NCBI GenBank assembly: GCA_017615635.1
Contig: JAFZZR010000073.1
Location: 1 to 33,837, forward strand
Length of the DNA stretch: 33,837 nt
Direction: 5' to 3'
From: Lentisphaeria bacterium
GTDB taxonomy: Bacteria; Verrucomicrobiota; Lentisphaeria; Victivallales; UBA1829
How positions within the stretch are numbered: position 1 is the stretch's first letter; each line of letters starts with the position of its first letter. The notes beneath the pieces were generated by a model that saw only the letters and a program-made list of their open reading frames with translations, did not search any database and was not told the DNA's origin. A program made the translations under genes and the position numbers. Positions 23,289 to 32,200 of this stretch are shown one piece after another.

Positions 23289-25198
23289 TATTTTTCACTC
23301 AGGTTCAGATTGATGGCATCGGCCATAAGCGCGGCGGTCCGTTTGGCGAAGCGGACGGGATCGGGCAGATCGCCGCCTTCGGCGATCAAGGCCTGATCGT
23401 AAAGCATTTCCGCATACTCCTTGACCTTTTCGGAGCCCGGATCCTTTTCGCAGAGCTTCTTCAGCCCCTGGATCAGCGCGTTTTCCGCATTCAGCTCCAG
23501 GATCCGCTTCAGGGCCGGCGCATTCTGGTCCATGGCCTTCAGGATCCGCTGCATGTTCATAGTGGGATCGTGCTCGTCGCTGACCAGACAGCAGGGACTT
23601 TCGGTGAGCCGGGCGGAGAAGCGGACTTCCTTGACCTTGTCTTCCAGCGCTTTCTTCAGACATTCCAGAAGGTCCTTTCCTTCCTCGGCGGCCTTCTTCG
23701 TCTTCTCCTCCAGCTCCTTCTGCGTTGCGTCGTCGAACTTGACGTCGCCTTTGGAAACGGAGAGAAGATCCTTTTCCGCGTATTTGCCCATTTCGCCGAA
23801 AACGAATTCATCCACCGGATCCAGCAGGAACAGGACATCGAAATTCTGCTTGCGGAGCATTTCCAGCTGCGGCGACTGCTCCAGCGCTTCGCGGGAATCG
23901 CCGCTGATATAGTAGATCGCCTTCTGAGAGGACGGCATGGCGTCGACGTATTCCTTGAGCGTGACCAGCTTGCCCGCGGGATTGTTCATGGTCTGGAAGA
24001 GCAGAAGATCCTGCAGTTTCTCCCGGTTCGCCCAGTCCAGATGGATCCCTTCCTTGAGCATCCGCCCGAACTCCTTGTAGAAGGTCTCGAACTTTTCGCG
24101 TTCGGATTCCAGCATCTTGGCCAGTTCCGAAAGGATCCGTCCGGTGAGGGCCTTGTTGATCCTCGCCACCATGGGATTGTTCTGCAGCATTTCCCGGGAG
24201 ATGTTCAGGGGCAGATCGGAGGAGTCCACCACGCCGGAGACGAATCCCATGTATTCGGGAAGCAGTCCGGGGCATTCATCGGTAATGAATACACGCTTAA
24301 CATAGAGATGGACGCCCTTTTTGTTCTTTTCGCCGAAGCGGAACTGGAACGGCATCCGGGAGGCGAAGAAGAGCAGCGCCTTGAATTCGGAGGTGCCTTC
24401 CGCGCTGTAGTTGATCCGCCGCGCCGGTTTTCCGTAGTCCTGCGAGATATGCTGATAGAAGGACTCGTATTCCTCTTCCTTCACTTCGCTTTCCGGACGC
24501 AGCCAGATGGCCTTCATGGTGTTCAGCGTGGAGTCTTCCTCTTTCTCCTTGTCTCCGTCCTTCACCGTGTGCTTCATCCGGATCGGGTAGGCAATGTAAT
24601 CGGAGTATTTCCGGATGACCGAAGAGATCCGCCAGTAGTCCATGTATTCCTGAAAATCCTCCTTGAGGAACAGCGTGACCGTGGTTCCCTGATCGTCCCG
24701 GTGCCCGTCGGATACTGTGAAATCGCTCTTGCCGTCGGACTCCCAGCGCCATGCCTCTTCGGTCCCGGACTTTCTGGTTTCGACGAGGACCTTGTCGGCG
24801 GCGATAAACGCGGAGTAGAAGCCGATACCGAACTGGCCGATCAGCTCCGGCGGCGCTTCCTTGCCTTCCTCCTTCGCCTTGTTCACCGCCTCGATGAACG
24901 CCTTCGTCCCGGAGTAGGCGATCGTCCCGATATTCTTGATAAGTTCGTCACGGGTCATGCCGATTCCGTTGTCGGAGATCGTGAGAGTCTTTGCCTCCTT
25001 GTCCGCCGAGATCCGGATCTCCCAGTCGCGGGCGGCGTCGGGCTGGGTGACGGAGAGGAACCGGGCCTTGTCGATGGCGTCCGCCGCATTGGCCACGAGT
25101 TCGCGCACAAAAATTTCGCCGTTGGAATACACGGAATGGATCATCAGGTCGAGAAGCTGCTGGATCTCCGTCTTGAATTGAAGTTTGCTTTTGGACAT
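23288..25198 (-). CDS. htpG: Chaperone protein HtpG (Hsp90)
   Basis: 636 residues, normal for bacterial Hsp90. The N-terminal GHKL ATPase shows FVRELVANAADAIDKARF, ISDNGIGMTRDEL, LIGQFGIGFYSAF and DQGTTVTLFLKED. The middle domain includes LPLNISREMLQNNPMVARINKAL with the catalytic Arg loop, and the C-terminal dimerisation domain ends in NLNLSEK, without the eukaryotic MEEVD. It is an ATP-driven cytoplasmic chaperone. The start at 25198 has an AAAGGAG site. It lies between an FmdB-type gene (57 bases upstream) and dnaJ (overlapping). Confidence 0.97.
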   Translation of the reverse strand: MSKSKLQFKTEIQQLLDLMIHSVYSNGEIFVRELVANAADAIDKARFLSVTQPDAARDWEIRISADKEAKTLTISDNGIGMTRDELIKNIGTIAYSGTKAFIEAVNKAKEEGKEAPPELIGQFGIGFYSAFIAADKVLVETRKSGTEEAWRWESDGKSDFTVSDGHRDDQGTTVTLFLKEDFQEYMDYWRISSVIRKYSDYIAYPIRMKHTVKDGDKEKEEDSTLNTMKAIWLRPESEVKEEEYESFYQHISQDYGKPARRINYSAEGTSEFKALLFFASRMPFQFRFGEKNKKGVHLYVKRVFITDECPGLLPEYMGFVSGVVDSSDLPLNISREMLQNNPMVARINKALTGRILSELAKMLESEREKFETFYKEFGRMLKEGIHLDWANREKLQDLLLFQTMNNPAGKLVTLKEYVDAMPSSQKAIYYISGDSREALEQSPQLEMLRKQNFDVLFLLDPVDEFVFGEMGKYAEKDLLSVSKGDVKFDDATQKELEEKTKKAAEEGKDLLECLKKALEDKVKEVRFSARLTESPCCLVSDEHDPTMNMQRILKAMDQNAPALKRILELNAENALIQGLKKLCEKDPGSEKVKEYAEMLYDQALIAEGGDLPDPVRFAKRTAALMADAINLNLSEK

Positions 25199-25255
25199 GG
25201 TTATGCTCCTTTCACTTCAAAAAAGGAAAAATCGGGATTGAACGCCGTCTTCGCC

Positions 25256-25531
25256 TTACTTGGACGAGGACGAACTTTTTTTGTGATCGTGATGGTGTCC
25301 GCCGCAGCCGCAGGAACAGTGGTCATGCGCCCCGTCGCTGGCGTTGGCGCCCTTGTAGTCAGTGCAGTAGAAGCCGGAGCCTTTGAAGATCACGCCGGCT
25401 CCCGCGCCGATTTTCCGGTGGAGCTTGTCTTTCCCGCACTCGGGACAGCGTTTGAGGGGCTCGTCCTTCATGGACTGAAATTTTTCGAATTCGTGGCCGC
25501 AGGCGTGGCAGATATATCCGTATGTCGGCAT
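25256..25531 (-). CDS. FmdB-family zinc-ribbon protein
   Basis: 91 residues. The FmdB/CxxC regulatory-type zinc ribbon spans MPTYGYICHACGHEFEKFQSMKDEPLKRCPECGKDKLHRKIG, with C9/C12 and C29/C32, and ends with GVIFKGSGFYCTDYKG, typical of the family. The C-terminal tail is rich in Cys and His (HDHCSCGCGGHHHDHKK) and may bind further metal. Family members are small proteins of uncertain role. The ATG at 25531 is preceded by GGAAAGGTTCCT and an A-rich spacer. It heads the htpG-dnaJ cluster; no CIRCE element or clear heat-shock promoter was found upstream. Confidence 0.9.
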   Translation of the reverse strand: MPTYGYICHACGHEFEKFQSMKDEPLKRCPECGKDKLHRKIGAGAGVIFKGSGFYCTDYKGANASDGAHDHCSCGCGGHHHDHKKSSSSSK

Positions 25532-25806
25532 TTTTAGGAACCTTTCCTTCCTGATTTTATGTTGTTTGCAAAAAACTCTTCGCGCAGTTATGAGCAGATT
25601 TCATGCCATGAAACGGAAAAACGTGCAATGCTTTCCCACGTAACAAGATGATCCTTCCCGTGTCCGACGGGTGCCGACAAAAAAGCGACATTCTGTCCCA
25701 TTTCCGCATAACGGATGTGAGACAGATCCGGGATGAAAAAGACGGCACGGCAGGGCAGGGGACGGGGCAAAGGGAACACGGTCGGTACAGAGCGGATCCT
25801 TCTTCG

Positions 25807-27042
25807 TCAAAGCTGCGGAGAACACAGGCGCAGGAGACGTTCCCGTCCGAAGTTGCTCTTTTCTCCATAGTCGATCCGGCCGGCCGTCTGAAGCCGCGCG
25901 ATCGCCCGATTGAAATATCCACTGTATGGCTTGACACCGAGGAGGGATGCGATGCGGATCCGGGTCAGCGGACCCTTCTGCAGCAGTTCGAGAATGCGGT
26001 GTTCCAGTTTTTTTCGGGGCTTTTCCCGGCAGGCCGGGGCGACGCTCTCTCGCTCGATCAGACGAAAGGGCAGAGAAACATCGGAAACCTTTTCGCCCCG
26101 GCAGAGAGCGGCGAGCAGATCGACAGACTCCTCGCAAAGCTGCGTATAATCCATGGCCATGCCGGTGACGGGCGGATCGAAATACGGCAGGACGTCTTTC
26201 TGTTCCCAGCTCACCACGCTGATCCGTCCCGGCACGTTCAGCTTCAGCTTTTCGATCAGAAAGAGCGCGTTTCTCGCGGCGCCCTCATCGACGGCGATCA
26301 GCGCCGTTGCACCCTCGGATACAGCCTGCTTCAGCAAGGCAAGATTTTCCTCGAACGTTTTCTGCCGCATTCCGAAGATGCAGCGCCGTTCCGGATGCTG
26401 GATATGACGCATCTTCAGATAGTCGCAGAAGCCCTGATACCGGGTCCGCCGCTCTTCGATCTCACGTGGATCGGGCACCAGAAGAATGATACGGCGGTGC
26501 CCCAGCGCATAGAGCCGGTCCAGCAGAAACTTCATCGATCCCCTGCCGTCCATGTTCACATGCGCCAGCAGCGGGTCCGGCCGGGCCAGGTTCGGATTGG
26601 TATTGATCCGGACGAACGGCATCTGGAAACGGTCGAACCATGCGGCGGTCAGTTCCGGTTCCCAGGAGATGCTGATTCCGCCGTTGACCGTATGATTCAG
26701 CAGAATGTCCAGATCGTTTTCCTGCACGATCTCCATTTTGATGTTCCGCCGATAAAGAACGTAGATCATGGCGTTCAGCAGAGAAGCCACATACCCGTCC
26801 AGACGGAACCGCCACGGCGCAGGGAGGATCAGGGCGATCCGATGAAGTTTTCCGCGAGGCTGTCGGCTGTAATTCAGCTTTCGCGCTTCGGACAGGATCC
26901 TGCCGCGGAGAAACTCGGAAACGCGAGGCTGCTCGTTCATGACCTTGGAAACACTGGACTGGGAACAGCCGACGGCCGCAGCCACATCCGATCCGGTGAT
27001 TCTCTTCGGAAATCCCGCCCGCCCTTTTTTCCCTTTCGGCAT
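25807..27042 (-). CDS. LacI-family transcriptional regulator with C-terminal helix-turn-helix-like extension
   Basis: 411 residues, longer than the usual 330-350. The N-terminal HTH is ITGSDVAAAVGCSQSSVSKVMNEQPRVSEFLRGRILSEARKLNY, in the LacI form. The periplasmic-binding-like effector domain runs from HRIALILPAPWRF to about LPFRLIERESV. Residues 345-411 (KLEHRILELLQKGPLTRIRIASLLGVKPYSGYFNRAIARLQTAGRIDY and on) look like an added winged-helix. The start at 27042 is the only Met before the HTH with an open leader; the same frame is open upstream only because it runs antisense to the neighbouring gene. It is divergent from a mannonate dehydratase homologue and GH113-like gene, probably their regulator. 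The effector is likely a sugar or sugar acid. Confidence 0.88.
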   Translation of the reverse strand: MPKGKKGRAGFPKRITGSDVAAAVGCSQSSVSKVMNEQPRVSEFLRGRILSEARKLNYSRQPRGKLHRIALILPAPWRFRLDGYVASLLNAMIYVLYRRNIKMEIVQENDLDILLNHTVNGGISISWEPELTAAWFDRFQMPFVRINTNPNLARPDPLLAHVNMDGRGSMKFLLDRLYALGHRRIILLVPDPREIEERRTRYQGFCDYLKMRHIQHPERRCIFGMRQKTFEENLALLKQAVSEGATALIAVDEGAARNALFLIEKLKLNVPGRISVVSWEQKDVLPYFDPPVTGMAMDYTQLCEESVDLLAALCRGEKVSDVSLPFRLIERESVAPACREKPRKKLEHRILELLQKGPLTRIRIASLLGVKPYSGYFNRAIARLQTAGRIDYGEKSNFGRERLLRLCSPQL

Positions 27043-27073
27043 CGTTTTATTATCCCTAATTTCATTTGCCCTG

Positions 27074-27118
27074 TTTCTGCTTAAAGATATATGATATTTC
27101 TCCCTTTTCAAGCAGAAA
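27074..27118. promoter_or_regulatory. Candidate operator pair around the regulator promoter
   Basis: TTTCTGCTT (27074-27082) and AAGCAGAAA (27110-27118) are perfect nine-base inverted copies 27 bases apart. One covers the -35 region and the other lies just past the -10 of the regulator's own promoter. They may be half-sites for autoregulation; an RNA hairpin is possible for the leader but it would include the promoter. Confidence 0.4.
27084..27111 (-). promoter_or_regulatory. Promoter of the LacI-type regulator gene
   Basis: On the minus strand: TTGAAA (27111-27106), a 16-base spacer, TATCTT (27089-27084). The start codon is 41 bases further on. Both elements lie within or next to a flanking inverted repeat (27074-27118). 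Confidence 0.55.
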
Positions 27119-27166
27119 ATAAAAAATCTTTTATCTTTTATTCTCGGAAAAACCGTTTCCGCGTGA

Positions 27167-27194
27167 TTGCATTCCCCGCGGAACCGGGTATATT
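27167..27194 (+). promoter_or_regulatory. Promoter of the mannonate dehydratase-GH113 operon
   Basis: TTGCAT (27167-27172), 16 bases, TATATT (27189-27194), then GAC. The ATG is at 27262. The -10 is embedded in a palindrome (27184-27201). Confidence 0.6.
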
Positions 27195-27201
27195 GACCCG
27201 G
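27184..27201. promoter_or_regulatory. Candidate LacI-type operator over the -10 element
   Basis: CCGGGT (27184-27189), six bases, ACCCGG (27196-27201): a perfect inverted repeat that brackets the TATATT -10 box. Its place suits repression by the adjacent LacI-type protein. A second, nearby inverted repeat is CGGAAA (27145-27150)/TTTCCG (27156-27161). Confidence 0.45.
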
Positions 27202-27261
27202 GAAAAAATCGGAGATCGTTTCTCTTCCGCACGATTTGCCGAGAAAGGATGGTTTGAAAAA

Positions 27262-28230
27262 ATGATCAGACTTGGAATGTTTCTTCCACCTCTGCCGGAC
27301 CGCCGATGGAGACTGGCGGCGCAGGCCGGTGTCCGCTATGCCGTTTGCCGGATGAATCCCGCGTTCGATCCGTTCCGTCTGGATTCCATGTCGGAAGCCC
27401 AGAAAGGGTTCCGCGAGGCAGGATTCGAGATCGCCGCGCTGGAAGGAGACCAGTTCGACATGTCCCGGATCAAGCTCGGACTGCCGGGACGTGACGAGGA
27501 TCTGGAAAACTACCGGAAAATGCTGTCGAACATGGGGAAACTGGGGATCCGCATCCTCTGCTACAATTTTATGGCGGGTGTCGGTTGGTTCCGGTCGAAA
27601 AACGACGTGCCTTACCGGGGCGGCGCCCTGACAAGCCGCTGGTCCCGGGACGATGTGCCGGAAGAGCCGTTGAAATTCAGTCATGAAAAACTCTGGGAAA
27701 ATTACACCTGTTTTCTGAAAGCCGTGCTTCCCGCTGCGGAAGAGGCCGGCGTCACTATGTGCCTGCATCCGGATGATCCGCCCGTTTCCGAACTCAAAGG
27801 CTATCCACGGATCATCAATTCCGCCGACGCATACCGGAAAATGCTGAAACTCGCGGCGAGCCCGAATGCAGGGATCACCTTCTGCGCCGCAACGTTCCGC
27901 GCCATGGGCGAGGATGACATGGCTCTGATCCGGGAGTGGAAGGAGAAGATCCCCTTCGTCCACATGCGGGACAATCAGCCTGTCCCCGGCGGCTTCATGG
28001 AGACGTTCCACGACAACGGTCCCACCGATCTGGCGGCGCGGTTCGAACTGCTGGAGCAGCTGGATATGGACGTGCTGGTACGGCCTGATCATGCGCCCAC
28101 GATGTTCGGAGAGAACAACGACGAACCCGGATACGCGGCGCTGGGCAGGATCTTCGCCATTGGATATTTCAAAGGCATTCTGGATACGATGACAAAAGGA
28201 AAGGATGGTTCATCATGTTCAAAGGCGTAA
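27262..28230 (+). CDS. Mannonate dehydratase (UxuA) homologue
   Basis: 322 residues, TIM-barrel. Likely metal and catalytic residues of the UxuA family are in place: MCLHPDDPP (H169), ITFCAATFRAMG (C208), FVHMRDNQ (H234) and LVRPDHAPTMFGENNDEPGYAALGRIFAIGYFKGILD (D276, H277). UxuA removes water from D-mannonate to give 2-keto-3-deoxygluconate in hexuronate use. This copy is somewhat shorter than typical UxuA (about 350-395), and the segment FCAATFRA replaces the more usual FCTGS-like stretch, so its substrate could be a related sugar acid. The ATG at 27262 follows GAGAAAGGA; open frame upstream crosses the promoter. The last 16 bases overlap the GH113-like gene, so they are coupled. Confidence 0.82.
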   Translation: MIRLGMFLPPLPDRRWRLAAQAGVRYAVCRMNPAFDPFRLDSMSEAQKGFREAGFEIAALEGDQFDMSRIKLGLPGRDEDLENYRKMLSNMGKLGIRILCYNFMAGVGWFRSKNDVPYRGGALTSRWSRDDVPEEPLKFSHEKLWENYTCFLKAVLPAAEEAGVTMCLHPDDPPVSELKGYPRIINSADAYRKMLKLAASPNAGITFCAATFRAMGEDDMALIREWKEKIPFVHMRDNQPVPGGFMETFHDNGPTDLAARFELLEQLDMDVLVRPDHAPTMFGENNDEPGYAALGRIFAIGYFKGILDTMTKGKDGSSCSKA

Positions 28231-29207
28231 CGTTCGGATACTATGCGAAAAACGGATATTTCGCCTCCCCGGAGGCAAAGCTGGAGGTGGACCGCATGGC
28301 GGAACTGGGGATCCCGTGGGTCTGTCTGGTGACGACGATCATGCAGGAGACGTTCTACAGTACCCGCATGTACCGGGATTTTCTCATGACGCCTGGCGAT
28401 GATGAACTTATCGGGATCATCGGATACATCCATTCCAAAGGGATCAAGGTCATGCTCCGCCCCATGATCGAATGCTGGGACGGCACGCAGCGCAGCTATC
28501 TCACCTTGCCCCAGGGGGAGATCCATTCCGGCAAGGCTTTCACCTATTGCGACGAATGGTTCCGGAACTACACCCATGCGACCCGGCATTATCTGCGGAT
28601 CGCCGAACAGACCGGATGCGAAGCGTACGGATTGGACAGCGAACTGAACACGCTTGTGCCGCGGAATGAGCACTGGCTGAAACTCGTGGAGTTCGCACGC
28701 ACACAGTACAGGGGACACCTGACGACGTGCTTCATCAACTCCGAGCAGTTCCTTCCCTGCCTCGACAACGGTGATTTCTGGTTCTACAAGCTCGATTCCG
28801 TAGGGACGAGTTTCTACTATCCCGCCTCGAAGGACGGGTCCGGGACTGTCGGGGATATGGTCGAATATCTGCGGCCCCGCGTGGAACCCATGACGCGTTT
28901 CGCGGAAAAACTCGGCACTTGTTTTTATCTGGGCGAATGCGGCTGCTGTTCGGTGGAGAACGCCACCTCACGGCCCGCATACTGGAAGAACGGAAAATAC
29001 TACAGCGGTCAGCAGCAGGCGGACTACCTCTCCGCGGTCATCCGCCTTTTCGAGGATCAGCCGTGGTTCGGCGGTCTGTTCTGGTGGAAATGGGATGAAC
29101 AGGACGAAGGGAGAAAATTCCTGACCGACGATCCCTCGGGCGACAAGGGATTCACGATCTGGGGCAAGCCCGCCGCGGACGTCATGCGCGCGTGGTGCGG
29201 CAGGTGA
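28215..29207 (+). CDS. GH113-like glycoside hydrolase (beta-mannanase-like)
   Basis: 330 residues, a single (beta/alpha)8 barrel with the layout of GH113 beta-mannanases: MFKGVTFGYYAKNGYF, GIKVMLRPMIECWDGTQRS, AYGLDSELNTLVPRNEHW (E143, candidate acid/base), FYLGECGCCSVENATSRP (E241, candidate nucleophile) and WFGGLFWWKWDEQDEG near the end, a usual substrate-site Trp cluster. It would hydrolyse beta-mannosidic or related linkages. No signal peptide, so probably cytoplasmic and acting on short imported oligosaccharides. It begins inside the end of the mannonate dehydratase gene with AAAGGATGG upstream. Convergent with the large hydrolase gene; the stops are 10 bases apart. Confidence 0.78.
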   Translation: MFKGVTFGYYAKNGYFASPEAKLEVDRMAELGIPWVCLVTTIMQETFYSTRMYRDFLMTPGDDELIGIIGYIHSKGIKVMLRPMIECWDGTQRSYLTLPQGEIHSGKAFTYCDEWFRNYTHATRHYLRIAEQTGCEAYGLDSELNTLVPRNEHWLKLVEFARTQYRGHLTTCFINSEQFLPCLDNGDFWFYKLDSVGTSFYYPASKDGSGTVGDMVEYLRPRVEPMTRFAEKLGTCFYLGECGCCSVENATSRPAYWKNGKYYSGQQQADYLSAVIRLFEDQPWFGGLFWWKWDEQDEGRKFLTDDPSGDKGFTIWGKPAADVMRAWCGR

Positions 29208-29222
29208 CGCCGGATCGTCACC
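29203..29222. repeat. Inverted repeat spanning two convergent stop codons
   Basis: GGTGACG (29203-29209) and CGTCACC (29216-29222) form a seven-bp stem with a six-base loop. One arm holds the TGA of the GH113-like gene, the other the TGA of the large hydrolase gene. No T run follows, so terminator activity is unproven. Confidence 0.4.
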
Positions 29223-32200
29223 GTTTCAGCTTCAGGATCCACTCCACGGCCTTCTGACGGACCTCGTCGGCCTTTCCGGCATCGTGGGGATAGACCGATG
29301 CGACATCGCGGGCGGCCTTTTTCAGGAATGTCCGGGCGGCTTTTGCCTCGGCGGAGTCGCCGGCGGCCAGCTTTTCCAGCAGCAGAAGATAACGTGCGTC
29401 ATCCATGCCGATCCGCAGGTTTTCCAGACGCACGGAGGGGATCAGGGAGTGTGATGTGTCGTAGGCGACTTCTCCATCTTTTGCGGCCCGGCGGAAATCC
29501 GTGCCCGGATTCTGGGCAAAGAACTGGTAAAGACTGACGGCTTCCGAATGTATTTCCAGGGCGGTCCAGGGAAGGATCCGGTAGTAGCGGTAGAGATCCT
29601 GCCGCATGCTGGTCCCGCACATGTAGACGGACCATTTCCGGTCCGGGAGGGCCATGTATTCCAGCGCATCCTTCACTTTTTCCCGGTTGTGGACGATTCC
29701 TGCGTAGAAGATCCAGTGATCCGCCAAGGGGCCGATCTCCTTTCCGTACGCGTTGATCCCGCTGGTGATTGTCAGGTGGATTCCGGGAACGGCTTCCCGC
29801 ATCACTTCGAAGGCCTTCCGGACTTCGGCGACAGGATACTCGTTGGGATTTGGTTCGTCCAGCACCTCCACGACATAGTCGTCCCGTGCGATCCCGCTTT
29901 CCGTCAGGATCCCGTCCATCATGATGCACCATTCGCGCCATGCGTTCCACCAGGCGGGGGAATCGAATTCGATCTTTGTGCCGCGCATATGGATCCTTTT
30001 GAAGATATCATAAGCGCCGTACCCGACCATGACCGGGCGCACACCCTTTGGCATCTTCTCCAGATTCTTCCGGAGAAGTTCGAGATGAGGCAGCAGGAAC
30101 GGACGCGGCTTCGCTTCCCGGATCGTTCCGTCCGGCGCGAAATCGGCCGTGAAGTACCAGGGCGTCACCATGTACATGCAGTGCCGGTATTCCTTCATGA
30201 AATCGAAATGATACTGACGCAGGGCGGTGCGGTATCCGTTCAGAGGCATGGCGTTGTCGTCCAGTTCGAAGGGCAGGACCGTGAGCCGGATGGGTATCTC
30301 CTTTGTCAAAGTCTCCTTGATTTCAAGTCCGTCTTTCACATGCCGGGAGGCGGTCAGACGATTCCCCGTGAGCGGAGATATGACGAACTTGCCCGTGTAT
30401 TCGCCCGGCTTCACATTGTGACAATCGAATGTGATCCAGAGAAGCGCCCCTTCCCATGCGGGAACGGGGACTGTGGAGGCCTCATTGAGTTTTGAGAGTA
30501 TATCGTACCGGGCGGAGGCATTGGGCGCATCGGAGTCACGTCCCTTCACGCCCCGGCGGATCGTGATCTTCTCTGCGGGGAACCGGGTCCCGTCCGCGGT
30601 TTTGAGACCGGATGCCGGATACCATCCCTCCACCTGGGGGTCCGGATGTTCCCAGCCGCATTCCACCGTCACCCGGTATTCCTCGAACTCCCCGGTCATA
30701 TTGGCCAGGGCGACGGCCAGCGGCGCATGCTCGTTGACAGCTGCTGTGAGACGGAATTCCTTCTGCGGATGATTCAATTCCTCCGGCAGGAAGGGCAGGG
30801 CGGGATCCGTGGAGGTCCGTATCTGCGCCGCCAGAAACTTTTCCGAGGCGAGTTTCAGAAGACGGTCCTTTTCCTTCAGCTGCATCAGACGGGCGAAGGC
30901 GAGACCGGGATCGGCAAGGTCGATCTGCTGTTTCAGTCCGGCCAGTTCCGGCGAGGTGATCTCCGACAGCACTTTCTCCGCATACGGCTTCATAGTTCCG
31001 AAGAAGAGCGTACCGAAATTCTCCCGTTCACCGTAACCGAAAGACCAGGAGGAGTTGTCGTACATCCGGTGCATGCCCCAGCGGTTGCCCTTCGTCCAGT
31101 CCGGCTGCTTGTCGAAAACGCCGGGCGCCGTGTGCTGACGCCCGAGATTGAACCCGATGCTCTCTCCTTCGCCGGGCACCGAGTCATAGCCCAGCAGGGA
31201 GAAGGGGATCACCACGTCCGCACTCCAGCCGTCGGGCCGGACTTCGCACTTCGCCTGCCATTTGTCATACGGATCGGGGTCACCGGCTCCGGCGTGCCCC
31301 ATCCAGCGGCCACCTCCCGCGGACACCACGAATTGGCTTTTCAGCCTGTCCTGCTTCACGGGTGCAAAGAAAAATTCGGCAAAGTCGTCAAACCAGATGT
31401 CGTTTCCGCCGTTTTCCGAATACGCCGCCTCCGGCTTCACTCCCTGAAAATCCAGCTTGAAGTGAAGTTTGTCCCCCTCCCGCCATACGAGACAGCGGGA
31501 CGGAAGGTCCGATGGCTTGTCCTCTTTGTAATCCCGGAAATCCGTCAGCACGGCCGGATTCTCCGGCGTATCCGGAACGATACAGACTTTCGCAGGCTTT
31601 GTATCGTCGAAGGATGCCGCCCCTTCCGTTCTCACAGGTTTGCCCGGAGTGATGGCGCTTTGTCTGACCTCCTCAATTTTGATCTTGTCCGCCAGAACGT
31701 ACTGTCCGATCTCCTCCTGAAAATCCTTTTTAGCTTCATCACCCCAGAACTGCAGTCCCAGTGCCGCCCGTTTTGCGTCCGGTCCCGTTCTGAATGTGCC
31801 CGTGTACACGGTCCACTCCTTCTCGGGACGGATCAGGTGGATGCTTGTCTGGTTTTTCCGGCGGTATTCGAAACTGTTTGACTGTCCGTCGGTCCATTCA
31901 TAAACATTGAGCATGGCCCGGGGCGCCGTCCCGCGTATTTCCAGCGAAAAACGGTAGGTCGTATCCGGTTTGCAGGGGAAGCCGTGCAGTTCCTTTGTGC
32001 CGCCGAACCGCATACCGGTCCCCACATGCCGTTTTCCTTCCTTGTCAACACTGACATTGACAAGTTCGAATTTCAAACAGTTGTTCCAGGTGAACTCCTC
32101 CGTGTACCGGGAAAAACGGCACTGATCCGCTCCTTCCGAGACGGCCAGCTCGCCGTTGTCCGGATCCAGATTGCATTCGGAGTCCAGTATGAGATTCTGC

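Noticed and set aside
23570..25537. 655-residue open frame on the plus strand
   Set aside because: It is antisense to htpG and the FmdB-type gene and has no recognisable domain.
25593..25608. Sigma-54-like site upstream of the FmdB-type gene (TGGCAT-N5-CTGCT, minus strand)
   Set aside because: It differs from TGGCAC-N5-TTGC at key positions, and there is no enhancer-binding protein gene nearby.
25557..25937. 126-residue minus-strand frame between the FmdB-type gene and the regulator
   Set aside because: It overlaps the end of the LacI-type gene in another frame, lacks a ribosome site and has no recognisable motif. The 275-base gap holds only promoter-like sequence for the FmdB-type gene.
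27074..27118. Reading the inverted repeat as a riboswitch or terminator
   Set aside because: The repeat contains the promoter of the regulator, so most of it is not transcribed from that promoter, and no T tract follows.
27043..28092. N-terminal extension of the LacI-type frame to 28092
   Set aside because: The extension is antisense to the mannonate dehydratase homologue and crosses the divergent promoters. The HTH begins just after the Met at 27042.
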